A stretch of DNA of 64,000 nucleotides from Acinetobacter pittii ATCC 19004 = CIP 70.29 (GCF_000369045.1 NZ_KB849786.1:603906-667905), one strand, 5' to 3'; positions 47,371 through 57,257 are shown, counted from the stretch's first letter. The notes: generated by a model from the letters alone, not told the origin. Translations and numbers: made by a program.

Positions 47371-49833
47371 CTAAATTTGATGAGGGTTTGACAAAGGAAG
47401 ATCTTTATTTAAATCTTCATCAAACACATCTGTAAGCATGCTATCGAATCGAATTGCGTTGTATTGCAATAATTGTTGAGCTTCGCTTTCAGAAATAAAG
47501 CCTTCTTTTATTGCTTGTGCAATATTCTCTTCGAAAGTAAGTCCCGTAAATTTGCCTTTAGATTCAGCTTTTTTAAACTTATCCCAAAGTGGTTCAAGTG
47601 TTCGTAGAATTTGGAAAGCATGCTCTAAACGACCAGTTACATCATCGGCTTTGGTTGAATAAAATACGTGATGTTTAAGCTGTTCTCTGAAAGGGTGCTC
47701 TTGCATCATAAGTTCAGCGACTTGTTGTTTTAATTCATCATCTGGTTTTGAAATGATACGACCAAAAGGGAAACAGATCCATTTTACAAATGCTGCTGGA
47801 AGTTTAGCTGGGAAGTTTTCAAATAATCCCCAAAATGCTTCCTGAATATTCAAGAAAGCTTTTTGTAGCGCTAATTTAGCGTGAAGTTGTTCAGCTTCAG
47901 TTTTTTGTCCAGCTTCATAAAATTTTAATATCGCAGTAGAAATAAAGAGGTGCGCGTGAATATCTGCCAAGCGGCCTGATAACATTTCTTTGCGTTTTAA
48001 GTCGCCTGCAAGTAGGCCAAGTGACATATCTGAAACAAGTGCGAAGTTGGCACTAAAACGATTAATCGTTTTATAGTAACTTGCAGTGAATTGATCTGCT
48101 GACTGAGGCGCATCGCTTGAGCCACCTGTCCAACCGTAGGCAAATGATCTAGCACCGCGGTTAAAGGTATAGGCTAAATGTTTAAATAACAAATCATCGA
48201 ATTTTTTGACTGAGTTATTTTTATCTTCAGATTGAAGGAGTTGTAACTCTTCAAATAGATAAGGATGACAACGCATTGAGCCTTGACCAAAAATCATCAA
48301 TGAACGGGTCAAAATATTTGCGCCTTCTACCGTAATAGCAATTGGAATTGCTTGATAGGTAAGGGCAAGGAAATTACGTGGCCCAAGTTGAATTGCACGT
48401 CCTCCAGCAATATCCATTCCGTGATTGACAACTTTACGCATCGTTTCAGTTGCATAATATTTTGCCATAGCAGTCATCACGGCAGGTGTTCCACCTTGGT
48501 TTAGGCCACATGTCACTAAATAACGGAATGCTTCAAGCATATAGGCATCGCTGGCAATTTCGCTGGTTGCTTCTTGTACGCCTTCAAATTTACCGACAGA
48601 AATATTAAATTGCTGGCGAATTTTCGCAAAAGCACCAACGGTTAAATAGCTCATTTCACCTGCGGCTGTTGCTAGAGCTGGAAGGGAAATACCACGGCCC
48701 ACGCCTAAACATTCCATGAGCATTCGCCAACCTTTACCGGCATTTTCTTGACCACCAATAATCCAGTCAATAGGAATAAAAACATCTTCTCCTTCTACTG
48801 TTCCATTCATAAATGGTGAACCAGGATAATGGCGTGCTCCTATTTTTACACCCGCATGGCTTGCAGGAATTAAGGCACAAGTAATACCGTATTCTGTTTT
48901 GTTTTTATCTCCCAATAGGCCTTCTGGGTCATAAAGTTTAAAGGCTAGACCAACAACGGTGGCAATTGGCGCAAGCGTAATCCAGCGTTTAGAGAAATTC
49001 ATGCGAAGTCCAAGGACTTGAGCACCTTCATATTCGCCGTAGCAAACAATACCCGAATCTGGAATCGCGCCTGCATCTGAACCTGCTTCTGGACTGGTTA
49101 AACCAAAGCATGGGATCTCTTCACCTTTAGCAAGGCCCGGTAAATACTGCTGTTTTTGTGCATCTGTACCGTAGTGCATGAGTAGCTCACCCGGACCTAA
49201 TGAGTTTGGAACCATACAACTCACAGCTGTGGTGAGTGAGCGGGAAGCAATTTTGCTCATAATACGACTTTGGGCAAATGAGCTAAATTCTTTGCCGCCA
49301 AAGGATTTTGGAATAATGAGTCCTAAAAAACCCTTATCTTTAATAAATTGCCAAACTTCTGGTGGTAGATCTTTTAAGTGATGATGAATTTCCCATTCAT
49401 CTAGCATGCTACAAAGGAGCTCAACTTCATTGTCGATAAAACTTTGTTCTTCTGCTGACAAGGTTGGGTAGGGATATTTTTCAAATTGTGACCAATCGGG
49501 TGCCCCCATAAATAATTCTTTTTCCCACCAACTGGTACCTGCCTCTAAAGCCTCTTGTTCAGTCGTACTGATGCTCGGCATTGAGTTTGCTAATGTTTTA
49601 TATGCAGGTTGAGTAATCAGATTAAAGCGTAATGGTGCAAATAAAATAATGATACTAAGGGCAATAAGGGGAATACCTAAAAGGAGAGCCCATGGCGTTA
49701 ATATGAGTGCAGTAAGTATGGCTACAGCAATCATAATAACACTACCAATGGTTCTGTTTAGATTAAAAAAGAAAATTGCCCATATTGCAAAAAGCTGAAT
49801 GACAACGCTTAAAACAAAGAGTAGGAAAATCAT
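47371..49833 (-). CDS. fadE: Acyl-CoA dehydrogenase, FadE type
   Basis: First oxidation of fatty acyl-CoA in beta-oxidation. The 820-residue protein is of the large FadE class (E. coli 814), with two membrane spans at the N-terminus (1-70), an acyl-CoA dehydrogenase core (about 100-540: SFGGKEFSSFAQSRIMSKIA, GLTSPEAGSDAGAIPD, SKRWITLAPIATVVGLAFKL, ARHYPGSPFMNGTVEGEDVFIP) and the long C-terminal extension (DUF1974). The segment AITVEGANILTRSLMIFGQG supplies the region of the catalytic Glu. It is a single gene. A FadR/PsrA operator may exist in the 280 bases upstream but I could not find one. Confidence 0.94.
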   Translation of the reverse strand: MIFLLFVLSVVIQLFAIWAIFFFNLNRTIGSVIMIAVAILTALILTPWALLLGIPLIALSIIILFAPLRFNLITQPAYKTLANSMPSISTTEQEALEAGTSWWEKELFMGAPDWSQFEKYPYPTLSAEEQSFIDNEVELLCSMLDEWEIHHHLKDLPPEVWQFIKDKGFLGLIIPKSFGGKEFSSFAQSRIMSKIASRSLTTAVSCMVPNSLGPGELLMHYGTDAQKQQYLPGLAKGEEIPCFGLTSPEAGSDAGAIPDSGIVCYGEYEGAQVLGLRMNFSKRWITLAPIATVVGLAFKLYDPEGLLGDKNKTEYGITCALIPASHAGVKIGARHYPGSPFMNGTVEGEDVFIPIDWIIGGQENAGKGWRMLMECLGVGRGISLPALATAAGEMSYLTVGAFAKIRQQFNISVGKFEGVQEATSEIASDAYMLEAFRYLVTCGLNQGGTPAVMTAMAKYYATETMRKVVNHGMDIAGGRAIQLGPRNFLALTYQAIPIAITVEGANILTRSLMIFGQGSMRCHPYLFEELQLLQSEDKNNSVKKFDDLLFKHLAYTFNRGARSFAYGWTGGSSDAPQSADQFTASYYKTINRFSANFALVSDMSLGLLAGDLKRKEMLSGRLADIHAHLFISTAILKFYEAGQKTEAEQLHAKLALQKAFLNIQEAFWGLFENFPAKLPAAFVKWICFPFGRIISKPDDELKQQVAELMMQEHPFREQLKHHVFYSTKADDVTGRLEHAFQILRTLEPLWDKFKKAESKGKFTGLTFEENIAQAIKEGFISESEAQQLLQYNAIRFDSMLTDVFDEDLNKDLPLSNPHQI

Positions 49834-50067
49834 ACTTGCTCCTTGCTAGATAAGCCCTCAAGTTAGAAGTTACAAAAAAGCGAGGAGAGATTTAAGGCTT
49901 AACTAGCTAATTTTTAATGCTGTTTAAATTTAATTTTTTATGTCGCAATTGATGTATATGCTAGAGCAGGGATATATCGTACTTTTAGGTATAAGATATT
50001 TTTAAGTGAAAGTGTAATGGGTTGTTTTATCGATTTGTCAAGAAATGTTATTGATTTTCTTATACAA

Positions 50068-50099
50068 ATAAAAAGCCCTCTAAAGTAGAGGGCTTTTAC
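50068..50099 (-). terminator. Terminator of lipA
   Basis: AAAAGCCCTCT and AGAGGGCTTTT form a perfect 11-bp stem with a 4-base loop. Confidence 0.87.
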
Positions 50100-50112
50100 A
50101 GATATTTAATTT

Positions 50113-51126
50113 TTAAGCTTCGACAACTTGAACAGCGATTTTTTTAGCTGGATCTACTTTGCGACGAACTTCTGGTACTGGTTCACCGTGGTATTGACGA
50201 TCAGCAAAGTAACTTGAACGAACCATTGGTGCAGACCAAATATTTCTAAAGCCAAGTTTACGGCCATGTTCTGCATAACGTTCGAACTCTTCTGGTGTTA
50301 CAAAGCGGTCAATTGGCGCGTGTTGTTTAGAAGGTTGTAAGTATTGACCAATAGTCACATAGTCAACATCGTGAGCACGCAAGTCATCAAGCAATGCAAT
50401 AACTTCTTCTTCAGTTTCACCGATACCCACCATCAAACCGCATTTTGTTGGGATGTCAGGACAATATTCTTTAAACATTTTTAATAAGTTTAAAGAATGT
50501 TGATAGTCTGAACCTGGACGCATTGCTTTATATAGACGTGGCACAGTCTCAATGTTGTGGTTAAATACGTCTGGCGGACATTCAGTCATAATGCGTAAAG
50601 CAATGTCCATACGTCCACGGAAATCTGGTACTAAAATCTCAAGCAATGTATTTGGGCTTAGTGCACGAGCTTCTTTGATACAGTCCACAAAGTGTTGTGC
50701 ACCGCCGTCAAGTAAGTCATCACGGTCAACCGAAGTAATTACCGCATATTTGAGCTTAAGATTAGCAATTGTCTCTGCCATATGACGAGGTTCATCTGCA
50801 TCGAGTGCATTTGGACGACCATGTGCTACATCACAGAAAGGGCAACGACGTGTACAAATATCACCCATGATCATGAATGTTGCTGTACCACCACCAAAAC
50901 ATTCTGGTAGGTTTGGACAAGCAGCTTCTTCACAAACGGTATGGAGTTTTTGAGCACGTAAAGTGGTTTTAATACGCTGAACTTCTTCTGGTGCCGTCAT
51001 CTTGACACGAATCCAGTCAGGTTTACGCGGCACTTCAACCGTAGGTACAACTTTTACAGGAATTCTTGCGACTTTTTCTGCGCCACGAAGTTTTACACCC
51101 TGTTCAGGTTTACGGTGTTCTGACAT
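50113..51126 (-). CDS. lipA: Lipoyl synthase
   Basis: Radical-SAM enzyme that inserts two sulfurs into protein-bound octanoyl groups to make lipoate. The start is placed at ATG 51126 ([18 protein letters not shown]), with GGAAAAG upstream, giving 337 residues; GTG 51141 is an in-frame alternative. Both clusters are intact: the auxiliary cluster Cys set [12 protein letters not shown] and the radical-[11 protein letters not shown]. Further segments: [37 protein letters not shown] and [12 protein letters not shown], ending with the conserved SSYFA region ([11 protein letters not shown]). lipB is not adjacent. A strong terminator follows. Confidence 0.96.
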   Translation of the reverse strand: MSEHRKPEQGVKLRGAEKVARIPVKVVPTVEVPRKPDWIRVKMTAPEEVQRIKTTLRAQKLHTVCEEAACPNLPECFGGGTATFMIMGDICTRRCPFCDVAHGRPNALDADEPRHMAETIANLKLKYAVITSVDRDDLLDGGAQHFVDCIKEARALSPNTLLEILVPDFRGRMDIALRIMTECPPDVFNHNIETVPRLYKAMRPGSDYQHSLNLLKMFKEYCPDIPTKCGLMVGIGETEEEVIALLDDLRAHDVDYVTIGQYLQPSKQHAPIDRFVTPEEFERYAEHGRKLGFRNIWSAPMVRSSYFADRQYHGEPVPEVRRKVDPAKKIAVQVVEA

Positions 51127-51322
51127 ATTTAACTTTTCCACTCGTTTATAGAGACATTGACATTGTATTATAGCGAACTTCTGCAGTTAATAGCGGAAAA
51201 TAACTATTCATATAATAAATGTGGTTATTCAGAAATATAGGGTTGAGAAATACATAAATTCACCGCATATTAGCCATAATTTATTATAAAATATGGTCAT
51301 TCAAGTGAGGAAGGAGCTTTCA

Positions 51323-52735
51323 ATGCCACGTAAAAAAGAGGTCGTTAGTGGGAATTTCGTTAAATACGATGCGGTAGTTCTCGGTTCTGGACCTGCAGGT
51401 GAAGGCGCGGCAATGAAGCTTGCAAAAGCGGGTAAGCGTGTTGCAATTGTAGATGTGCGTGATCAACTGGGTGGTAACTGTGCACACGTTGGTACCATTC
51501 CAAGTAAAGCATTACGTCAAACAGTTTCTAGTATTATTCGTTATCAGCGTGATCCAATGTTTCAGAAAGTAGGTGAATGGAAACAGTTCACCATGAAACA
51601 GGTTTTGCGTAATGCACACAAAGTAATTCAACAACAGGTTGATACGCATACACGTTTTTACGATCGTAACAAAATCGGTGTATTCCACGGCCGTGCATAT
51701 ATTCAAGATAAAAATACAGTTTTAGTTTTTAGCCATGAAGGCATTAAAGAAACAATTATCTGTAAGCAAATCGTGATTGCGACAGGTAGTCGTCCTTATC
51801 ATCCGCAAGGTTTAGACTTTGATCATCCTCGCGTATTCGATTCGGACAAAATCCTTGATCTTGATTATTCAATTCAAAAAATCATTATTTACGGTGCAGG
51901 TGTTATTGGCTGTGAATATGCCTCAATCTTTATTGGTTTGGACCATAAAGTTGACTTGATTAATACTCAGCAAAAATTATTAAGTTATCTAGATGATGAA
52001 ATTGCTGATGCTTTGTCTTATCACTTACGTGAACAAGGTGTATTGATTCGTCACAATGAGCAAATGGATCATCTGGAAACGTTTGATGACCATGTTGTAC
52101 TACATTTACAAAGTGGTAAAAAGATTAAAGCCGATGCGATTCTTTGGTGTAACGGCCGTTCAGGTAACACAGAAGGCTTAGGTCTTGAGAATGTTGGGTT
52201 AGTACCAAATAACCGTGGTCAACTTTCAGTAAATGATCAATACCAAACTGAAGTTGAAAATATTTATGCTGCTGGTGACGTGATTGGTTGGCCATCACTT
52301 GCTTCTGCTGCTTATGACCAAGGGCGCTGTGCTGGTGCAAACATGAGTGGTGAAGATGCGAAGCCAGTACGTGATATCCCAACAGGTATCTATACCATTC
52401 CAGAAATCTCATCAATTGGTAAAAATGAACAGGAATTAACGGAAGAGAAAATTCCGTATGAAGTAGGTCAAGCTTCTTTCCGTCATTTGGCTCGTGCGCA
52501 AATTACCGGTGATACAGTGGGTGAGTTAAAAATTCTTTTCCACCGTGACACTATGGAAATTTTAGGTATTCACTGTTTTGGTAATAACGCTGCCGAAATT
52601 ATCCACATTGGGCAAGCAGTTATGCACAGCCCAAACAATACTCTGAAATATTTTGTTGAAACAACGTTTAACTATCCAACAATGGCAGAAGCATATCGTG
52701 TAGCTGCGCTTAATGGTATGAATCGTTTGTTTTGA
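51323..52735 (+). CDS. sthA: Soluble pyridine nucleotide transhydrogenase
   Basis: Transfers hydride between NADPH and NAD+, a flavoprotein in the cytoplasm. The 470 residues start at ATG 51323 with AAGGAG in front; an ATG ten codons earlier is unlikely. Close match to E. coli Sth[99 protein letters not shown] and the end [20 protein letters not shown]. As in E. coli, the pair of redox-active cysteines of related disulfide reductases is missing: only one Cys remains (GGNCAHVGT). Confidence 0.96.
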   Translation: MPRKKEVVSGNFVKYDAVVLGSGPAGEGAAMKLAKAGKRVAIVDVRDQLGGNCAHVGTIPSKALRQTVSSIIRYQRDPMFQKVGEWKQFTMKQVLRNAHKVIQQQVDTHTRFYDRNKIGVFHGRAYIQDKNTVLVFSHEGIKETIICKQIVIATGSRPYHPQGLDFDHPRVFDSDKILDLDYSIQKIIIYGAGVIGCEYASIFIGLDHKVDLINTQQKLLSYLDDEIADALSYHLREQGVLIRHNEQMDHLETFDDHVVLHLQSGKKIKADAILWCNGRSGNTEGLGLENVGLVPNNRGQLSVNDQYQTEVENIYAAGDVIGWPSLASAAYDQGRCAGANMSGEDAKPVRDIPTGIYTIPEISSIGKNEQELTEEKIPYEVGQASFRHLARAQITGDTVGELKILFHRDTMEILGIHCFGNNAAEIIHIGQAVMHSPNNTLKYFVETTFNYPTMAEAYRVAALNGMNRLF

Positions 52736-52752
52736 TTTTAAATAAGTTTTTC

Positions 52753-52788
52753 ATAAAAAAGCCCGCAAACTTGCGGGCTTTTTTATTT
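52753..52788 (+). terminator. Terminator of sthA
   Basis: AAGCCCGCAA and TTGCGGGCTT pair with a two- to four-base loop, followed by six Ts. Confidence 0.88.
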
Positions 52789-52854
52789 TCATTAGACCAT
52801 AGGTTTTTTATATTTTTATGACAATTAGCAGTATGCGTCTGGCTGTCTGTATCT

Positions 52855-52956
52855 CTAGTGGGCACAAAATGCTTGATTGAAATATACAAACAAATCAGGA
52901 GTTTGTTTCCATAAAATGATTGAACAGGCTAGCAGGATAATCACGAGCAAAGTCAT
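52855..52956 (-). CDS. Possible 33-residue membrane peptide downstream of the MFS gene
   Basis: A short minus-strand frame begins 22 bases after the MFS transporter stop. From ATG 52956 it reads a hydrophobic helix (TLLVIILLACSIILW) followed by a polar tail ending NQAFCAH. The start could be TTG 52968, four codons earlier. The single-helix plan with a Leu-Leu-Ala-Cys sequence could be a small membrane protein or, less likely, a tiny lipoprotein. There is no good ribosome-binding site, so this is a candidate only. Confidence 0.3.
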   Translation of the reverse strand: MTLLVIILLACSIILWKQTPDLFVYFNQAFCAH

Positions 52957-52978
52957 AATTGTTTTCAAAAGTAAGGCA

Positions 52979-54193
52979 TTATGCGTCATGAATAACAGCC
53001 TCCTCATTTACAAAGAAATGTACGATTACCCCTAATATACTCAATGCTATTGAGCATAGCCAAATCGCATTGTAATTACCTGTTAAGTCATGGTTAACAC
53101 CGCCAAGCCAACCGCCAAAGAAAGAACCGACTTGATGGGTGAAAAACACAATACCACTTAACATTGAAAGGTATTTAACACCGAACATATTTGCGACAAT
53201 GCCGTTGGTAAGTGGAACTGTAGAGAGCCATAAAAGTCCCATAATGACGCCAAAAGCATATACCGTATAAGTGCTTAGAGGTAATAGTAAAAAGGCCATG
53301 ATTGCGATGCCGCGGCTACCGTAAAGTGCCATTAATAATTTAGGTTTTGAGAATCGATCTCCCAGCCAACCCGCCCCATAAGTTCCCACAATATTAAATA
53401 GTCCTACTAGTGCCAGAAACACAGTTCCTGTAGCTGCATCAAAGCCGTGATCGATTAAATAGCCCGGCAGATGAACGCCTAAAAAGACCACCTGAAACCC
53501 ACAGACTAAAAAGCCTAAAGCTAACCACCAGAATGGCTTATGTTTTCTAGCAATATTCAGTACTTGTTTAAATGTGAGCTGTGGTTCAGCAATTGCTTTT
53601 GGCGTTTGATTGCTTGGTCCTTTTAGCATCCACGCTAGGGGAATAATAAGAGCAATTAATAGTGCACTCACCATCAAAGCTGACGACCATCCTACCGTTT
53701 TAAGCAAGAGAAGGGTGGAAGGTAACATAATAAACTGACCAAAAGAGCCTGCTGCACTAGCAATACCCATTGCCATACTTCTTTTTTCTGGAGGGGCAGC
53801 TCGGCCTACTGCACTCAGTAAAACAGTAAAAGAGGTTGCTGATAAAGCTAAACCAATAATAAGACCTAAGCTTAAATTCAAAATGAGTACACTTGAACTA
53901 AAAGCCATTAAAAGTAGGCCTAGGGTATAAAGTAAACCACCAACAGCAACTACAACTTTACTGCCATATTTATCTGCAATTGCACCGGTAAAAGGCTGAA
54001 CAGCTCCCCATATCAGGTTCTGCATGGCTATCGCAAGACTAAAAACATGCTGTCCCCAGCCAAATTCATGGCTCATGGGTACAAGGTAGAGACCGAAACC
54101 ATGACGGACACCTAATGAAAGGGCCAAAATAATTGCACTGCCAATCAGCATATAGATGAGGGACTGAGAAAATTGGTTGCCAGTTTTAGTCAT
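52979..54193 (-). CDS. MFS transporter, monocarboxylate/oxalate-formate type
   Basis: A 404-residue inner-membrane transporter with 12 hydrophobic spans in two halves. The first cytoplasmic loop reads FTGAIADKYGSKVVVAVGG (a variant of MFS motif A) and the second half repeats it as YGAGWLGDRFSKPKLLMALYG. The SLGVRHGFGLYLVPMSHEFGW start is typical of the OFA/MCT branch, which carries small carboxylates. Substrate unknown. It is transcribed in the same direction as the nitrate transporter upstream, 171 bases away and past a hairpin, so probably separately. Confidence 0.85.
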   Translation of the reverse strand: MTKTGNQFSQSLIYMLIGSAIILALSLGVRHGFGLYLVPMSHEFGWGQHVFSLAIAMQNLIWGAVQPFTGAIADKYGSKVVVAVGGLLYTLGLLLMAFSSSVLILNLSLGLIIGLALSATSFTVLLSAVGRAAPPEKRSMAMGIASAAGSFGQFIMLPSTLLLLKTVGWSSALMVSALLIALIIPLAWMLKGPSNQTPKAIAEPQLTFKQVLNIARKHKPFWWLALGFLVCGFQVVFLGVHLPGYLIDHGFDAATGTVFLALVGLFNIVGTYGAGWLGDRFSKPKLLMALYGSRGIAIMAFLLLPLSTYTVYAFGVIMGLLWLSTVPLTNGIVANMFGVKYLSMLSGIVFFTHQVGSFFGGWLGGVNHDLTGNYNAIWLCSIALSILGVIVHFFVNEEAVIHDA

Positions 54194-54321
54194 GATTAAT
54201 GGAAAATTATAATAATGATGATTTATTGTAGAAGATATATCGAAAAATATCGATATAGTTAGAGGGAATATTTAAGAAGAATTAAAAAGTTCTTAAGGAT
54301 CGTATTTTATGAGAAGGAAAT

Positions 54322-54359
54322 TAAAGAAGCAGACACCATTTTGATCTCTGCTTCTTGTA
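54322..54359 (-). terminator. Terminator of the nitrate transporter gene
   Basis: AGAAGCAGA and TCTGCTTCT pair around a 13-base loop. The T-tract on the minus strand is short, so strength is uncertain. Confidence 0.6.
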
Positions 54360-54363
54360 GAAA

Positions 54364-55710
54364 TTATGCTACGGAATTACGTTCAAGTAATGCTTGTTCA
54401 AAAAGTACTTGTTCTTTTTCTTTATGTTCAGTCGTGAAGCGAATTAGAATTACGCTACAGCCAGCGACTATAACCAACCCACCTAAAATAAATAGACAAG
54501 TTTGAATATCGAGTACACCTTTTAATAAGAAACCAGCTGCAACTGCACCAACATTACCACCTGCACCAATAATGCCTGCAACACCACCTAATGCATTACG
54601 ATCAATAAATGGTACAAGAGCATATGTCGCGCCACAAGCCATGTGAGTAAACAGGGCAAAAATCGTCATAGAAATAATTGCAAGAGCTATCACATTCATT
54701 TGAGAGAAAAGAATTAAGAATAAACCTTCACCTAAAATCATGAGTACTAGTACTTTAGTACGGCCATCTAAACCTTTTTTGAGTGCGACTTTATCGGAAA
54801 TAATACCGCCAAGTGCACGAGCAAAGAGTGCAAGAAGACCAAATATCCCCGCGGTTAAACCAGCAGTTTTTAAATCCATTTTGAAGTGATCAACATAGTA
54901 CATTGCTGCAACGTTATGGATAAAAATTTCAATACCGAAACATGCACCGTAAGCCACAAATAAAATCCAGACACGGTAGTTACGAGCAGCTTGCATCAAA
55001 ATTGCCATGCCACCTTTTTTACCACTGCCAACTTCAATCCCTTGTGCGCGGACTTCTTTGAAGTTTCCTTGAGGACAGTCTTGGGTGAGTTTCCAATAAA
55101 GAATACCAACAATGACCATCATTACGCCTGGTACGATTAATGCAACACGCCAACCCATAGTTTGTTCGACACCGAACATGACAATTGCGCCAAGTAATAA
55201 AGGCATTAGAGCTTGGGTTGCACCGCCACCAGCATTACCCCAACCAGCTGCTGCCGCATTTGCTGTACCTACAACATTAGGTGCAAACATAACGCTTGTA
55301 TGATATTGCGTAATAACAAAGCTTGCGCCAATTGCACCAATCAGTAAGCGGAAGAATAAAAAAGACTCATAACTATTAGCAGCAGCAACGCCAAATACAG
55401 GAATACTGCCAAGCAAGAGAAGGGCGGTATAGGTAATCCTCGGGCCATATTTATCACAAAGTGGACCGACAGCGAGTCGTACTAAAATCGTAATTGCAAC
55501 GGCGGCAATATTGATATTGGCAATTTGATCTTTAGTTAAGCCGAACTCGCCTTTAATAACTGGCATTAATGGTGCGCAAGCAAACCATGCGAAGAAGCAC
55601 ACAAAGAATGCGAGCCATGTCATGTGGAAAGCACGCATTGCAGGAGTAGAAAAGCTAAATAATTTTATTTCAGTTGCTTTTTTTGCATCTAGATTGATAT
55701 TTGAAGACAT
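54364..55710 (-). CDS. Nitrate/nitrite transporter, NarK/NasA family
   Basis: Imports nitrate (or exchanges nitrite) across the inner membrane. The 448 residues start at ATG 55710 with a GAGGGA ribosome-binding site; an open frame 13 codons longer reads back into the leader. The family's nitrate signatures are present in both halves: AAAGWGNAGGGATQALMP (about 147-164) and GGVAGIIGAGGNVGAVAAG (about 376-394), as are the substrate-binding Arg in LFFRLLIGAIGA and the 12-span layout. A sigma-54 promoter and an ANTAR-type two-hairpin leader upstream indicate use in nitrate assimilation under nitrogen control. No nitrate reductase gene lies in the window. Confidence 0.92.
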   Translation of the reverse strand: MSSNINLDAKKATEIKLFSFSTPAMRAFHMTWLAFFVCFFAWFACAPLMPVIKGEFGLTKDQIANINIAAVAITILVRLAVGPLCDKYGPRITYTALLLLGSIPVFGVAAANSYESFLFFRLLIGAIGASFVITQYHTSVMFAPNVVGTANAAAAGWGNAGGGATQALMPLLLGAIVMFGVEQTMGWRVALIVPGVMMVIVGILYWKLTQDCPQGNFKEVRAQGIEVGSGKKGGMAILMQAARNYRVWILFVAYGACFGIEIFIHNVAAMYYVDHFKMDLKTAGLTAGIFGLLALFARALGGIISDKVALKKGLDGRTKVLVLMILGEGLFLILFSQMNVIALAIISMTIFALFTHMACGATYALVPFIDRNALGGVAGIIGAGGNVGAVAAGFLLKGVLDIQTCLFILGGLVIVAGCSVILIRFTTEHKEKEQVLFEQALLERNSVA

Positions 55711-55847
55711 ACGCCGTCCCTCTGAACTGAACGAAATTTTAATTTGCATGGCAATTTATTGCCTATCTGCAGACCGATCAGAGCGGACATCGTTGGCCGT
55801 CTTGGTTTATTCATTGAATCATCGTTGACTCATCTCGCTATGAATAA
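55711..55847 (-). promoter_or_regulatory. Nitrate-transporter mRNA leader with twin hexaloop hairpins (ANTAR target)
   Basis: Between the predicted start near 55837 and the gene are two short hairpins with the same loop, AACGAT. Hairpin 1 (55831-55816): GAGTC/GATTC stem. Hairpin 2 (55799-55784): CGGCC/GTCCG stem with one mismatch. Two tandem stems with six-base loops having A at position 1 and G at position 4 are the known recognition motif of ANTAR antiterminators such as NasR and NasT. A third small stem, GGCAA/TTGCC, follows before the ribosome-binding site; I see no classic terminator T-run right after it. Confidence 0.75.
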
Positions 55848-55864
55848 AGCAAAGCTTGTGCCAA
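55848..55864 (-). promoter_or_regulatory. Sigma-54 (RpoN) -24/-12 promoter of the nitrate transporter
   Basis: On the minus strand TTGGCACAAGCTTTGCT matches YTGGCACGRNNNTTGCW at all but one position, with GG and GC ten bases apart. Transcription would begin near 55837, giving a leader of about 127 bases. Confidence 0.82.
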
Positions 55865-56062
55865 AAAATTAATTTTACTAAAAAGGAAAAATTACTTTCT
55901 AATTCTATTGAGTTAGTTTATTAAAAATAAAATTAATTAAAAAACAGAAATAAATCAGTAAATGGTCATAAGAGAGGAAGGCGGTAAATTTTTTCAATCG
56001 GCTTTATAAAAGTGCTCATTTTTTTAGCATTTTGATTTAAAAAGAAGCAAAATGTGGAAAAA
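55865..56062. other. Upstream region of the nitrate transporter
   Basis: About 200 very AT-rich bases between the sigma-54 promoter and the terminator of the OmpW-family gene. A TGCT...AGCA inverted repeat near 56012-56028 could be part of an NtrC or similar enhancer, about 180 bases before the start; the match is weak. No open frame is credible. Confidence 0.35.
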
Positions 56063-56102
56063 AGAAAGCTATAAAAACGTGCATAAGTTTTTATAGCTTT
56101 GG
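56063..56102 (-). terminator. Terminator of the OmpW-family gene
   Basis: AAAGCTATAAAAAC and GTTTTTATAGCTTT form a perfect 14-bp stem with an eight-base loop, followed on the minus strand by a T-run. Confidence 0.85.
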
Positions 56103-56114
56103 GTGATACAAAAG

Positions 56115-57257
56115 TTAAAAGCGGTAACCAATACCGGCATAACCTAAAATTGGATTAATTTCGATATCTGCTTTTGCATTAATTAATTCACCATATTTGG
56201 CATCATTGACTGTAATAGTCGTATCTGTTTTTAAGTGAGCGTAAGAGACAGAACCAACCGCATACCATTTGTCATTGAAGTCATAGGTGAAACCCAAAGT
56301 TGCTACGGGCGCAATTGCATCAGATGCCTCAAGGTCTACTTTAGGATCACCAGAACTTTTTTTACGATCAAGAGCAGCTCCAGCTTTACCATCTTTAATA
56401 TTCACAATCATATGACCTGCATTGATTAAATCATTTTCAATTTCAGGATTCATTTCCAGTTCACTGAAATAGGCATACATCACACCTAGTCCAACATACG
56501 GTCTAAATTTATTTACGCCAGTCTTGCCAAAATGGTACTGAAGTTCAAAAGCTGGTGTCCAGGCACGAGCTGATGCAGCACTTCCATGGGCTTCAAGATC
56601 GGTAATAAAAATATTATTTTTAAGCGGTAGGTCTCCGACAATTACACCTAAATCTTCTGGAGTGGCTGTACCCGTAAGAGGGGCATAGATTTTACCTTTA
56701 CCTTGTAGATCGACTTTAGGTGGAATTCCTGCTTTCACTTCTAATGAAACATTATCTGTAAAGAAATAACTTGTCATTAAACCTAGTGTTGTTACATCAT
56801 CAGCTTCAAGACCAGTACCAGGATTATCCCAAGAGGAGAGGCCATTAATTACTGCAGAGCCTGCGGTATCTGCTCTTAGATACTGAGCTCCGTCATCACC
56901 TTTATAAGATACGATACCAGGCAACCCTAGGTTAAGAAGTGTATTTCTCTCGAAATCTAATACACCTTTGAGTAATGCCTTTTTAGCTGTTGCATTTGGT
57001 TGTGATTCATCAATGGAATTTAATACTGAATCACCTTTTACATTTCCTACTCTTGTTTTTGTTCCTTCTGCGATTGCAGTATTTACATGTAAAGGCTGAG
57101 CTTTTCCTGTTGGTTTGACATATAAAGGACCAGCAGAGACAGAAAAACGTTTGAAGCCATCGCCATCTTTAAAACTAAAATATGGTGAAGCGGCATAAGT
57201 GAATGTTGGCAGAGCAAAAAAGGCAGCTGTCATACAAAATAATGACTTTTTCATCAT
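56115..57257 (-). CDS. OmpW-family outer-membrane protein, unusually long
   Basis: A 380-residue exported protein: signal peptide (1-22, ending TYAA), then an eight-strand barrel of OmpW/AlkL type. Recognised strands: TTLGLMTSYFFTDNVSLEVKAGIPPKVDLQGKG, FRPYVGLGVMYAYFSE, DAIAPVATLGFTYDFNDKWYAVGSVSYAHLKTDTTI, and the C-terminal LGYAGIGYRF with final aromatic Phe. Usual OmpW proteins are about 200-220 residues; here extra sequence lies between the signal peptide and the first recognisable strands (about 60-150, including a VLDFERNTLLNLGLPGIVSYKG segment) and in a loop near 285-310. The family forms channels for small hydrophobic molecules. A GGAG seven bases upstream supports ATG 57257. Confidence 0.82.
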   Translation of the reverse strand: MMKKSLFCMTAAFFALPTFTYAASPYFSFKDGDGFKRFSVSAGPLYVKPTGKAQPLHVNTAIAEGTKTRVGNVKGDSVLNSIDESQPNATAKKALLKGVLDFERNTLLNLGLPGIVSYKGDDGAQYLRADTAGSAVINGLSSWDNPGTGLEADDVTTLGLMTSYFFTDNVSLEVKAGIPPKVDLQGKGKIYAPLTGTATPEDLGVIVGDLPLKNNIFITDLEAHGSAASARAWTPAFELQYHFGKTGVNKFRPYVGLGVMYAYFSELEMNPEIENDLINAGHMIVNIKDGKAGAALDRKKSSGDPKVDLEASDAIAPVATLGFTYDFNDKWYAVGSVSYAHLKTDTTITVNDAKYGELINAKADIEINPILGYAGIGYRF

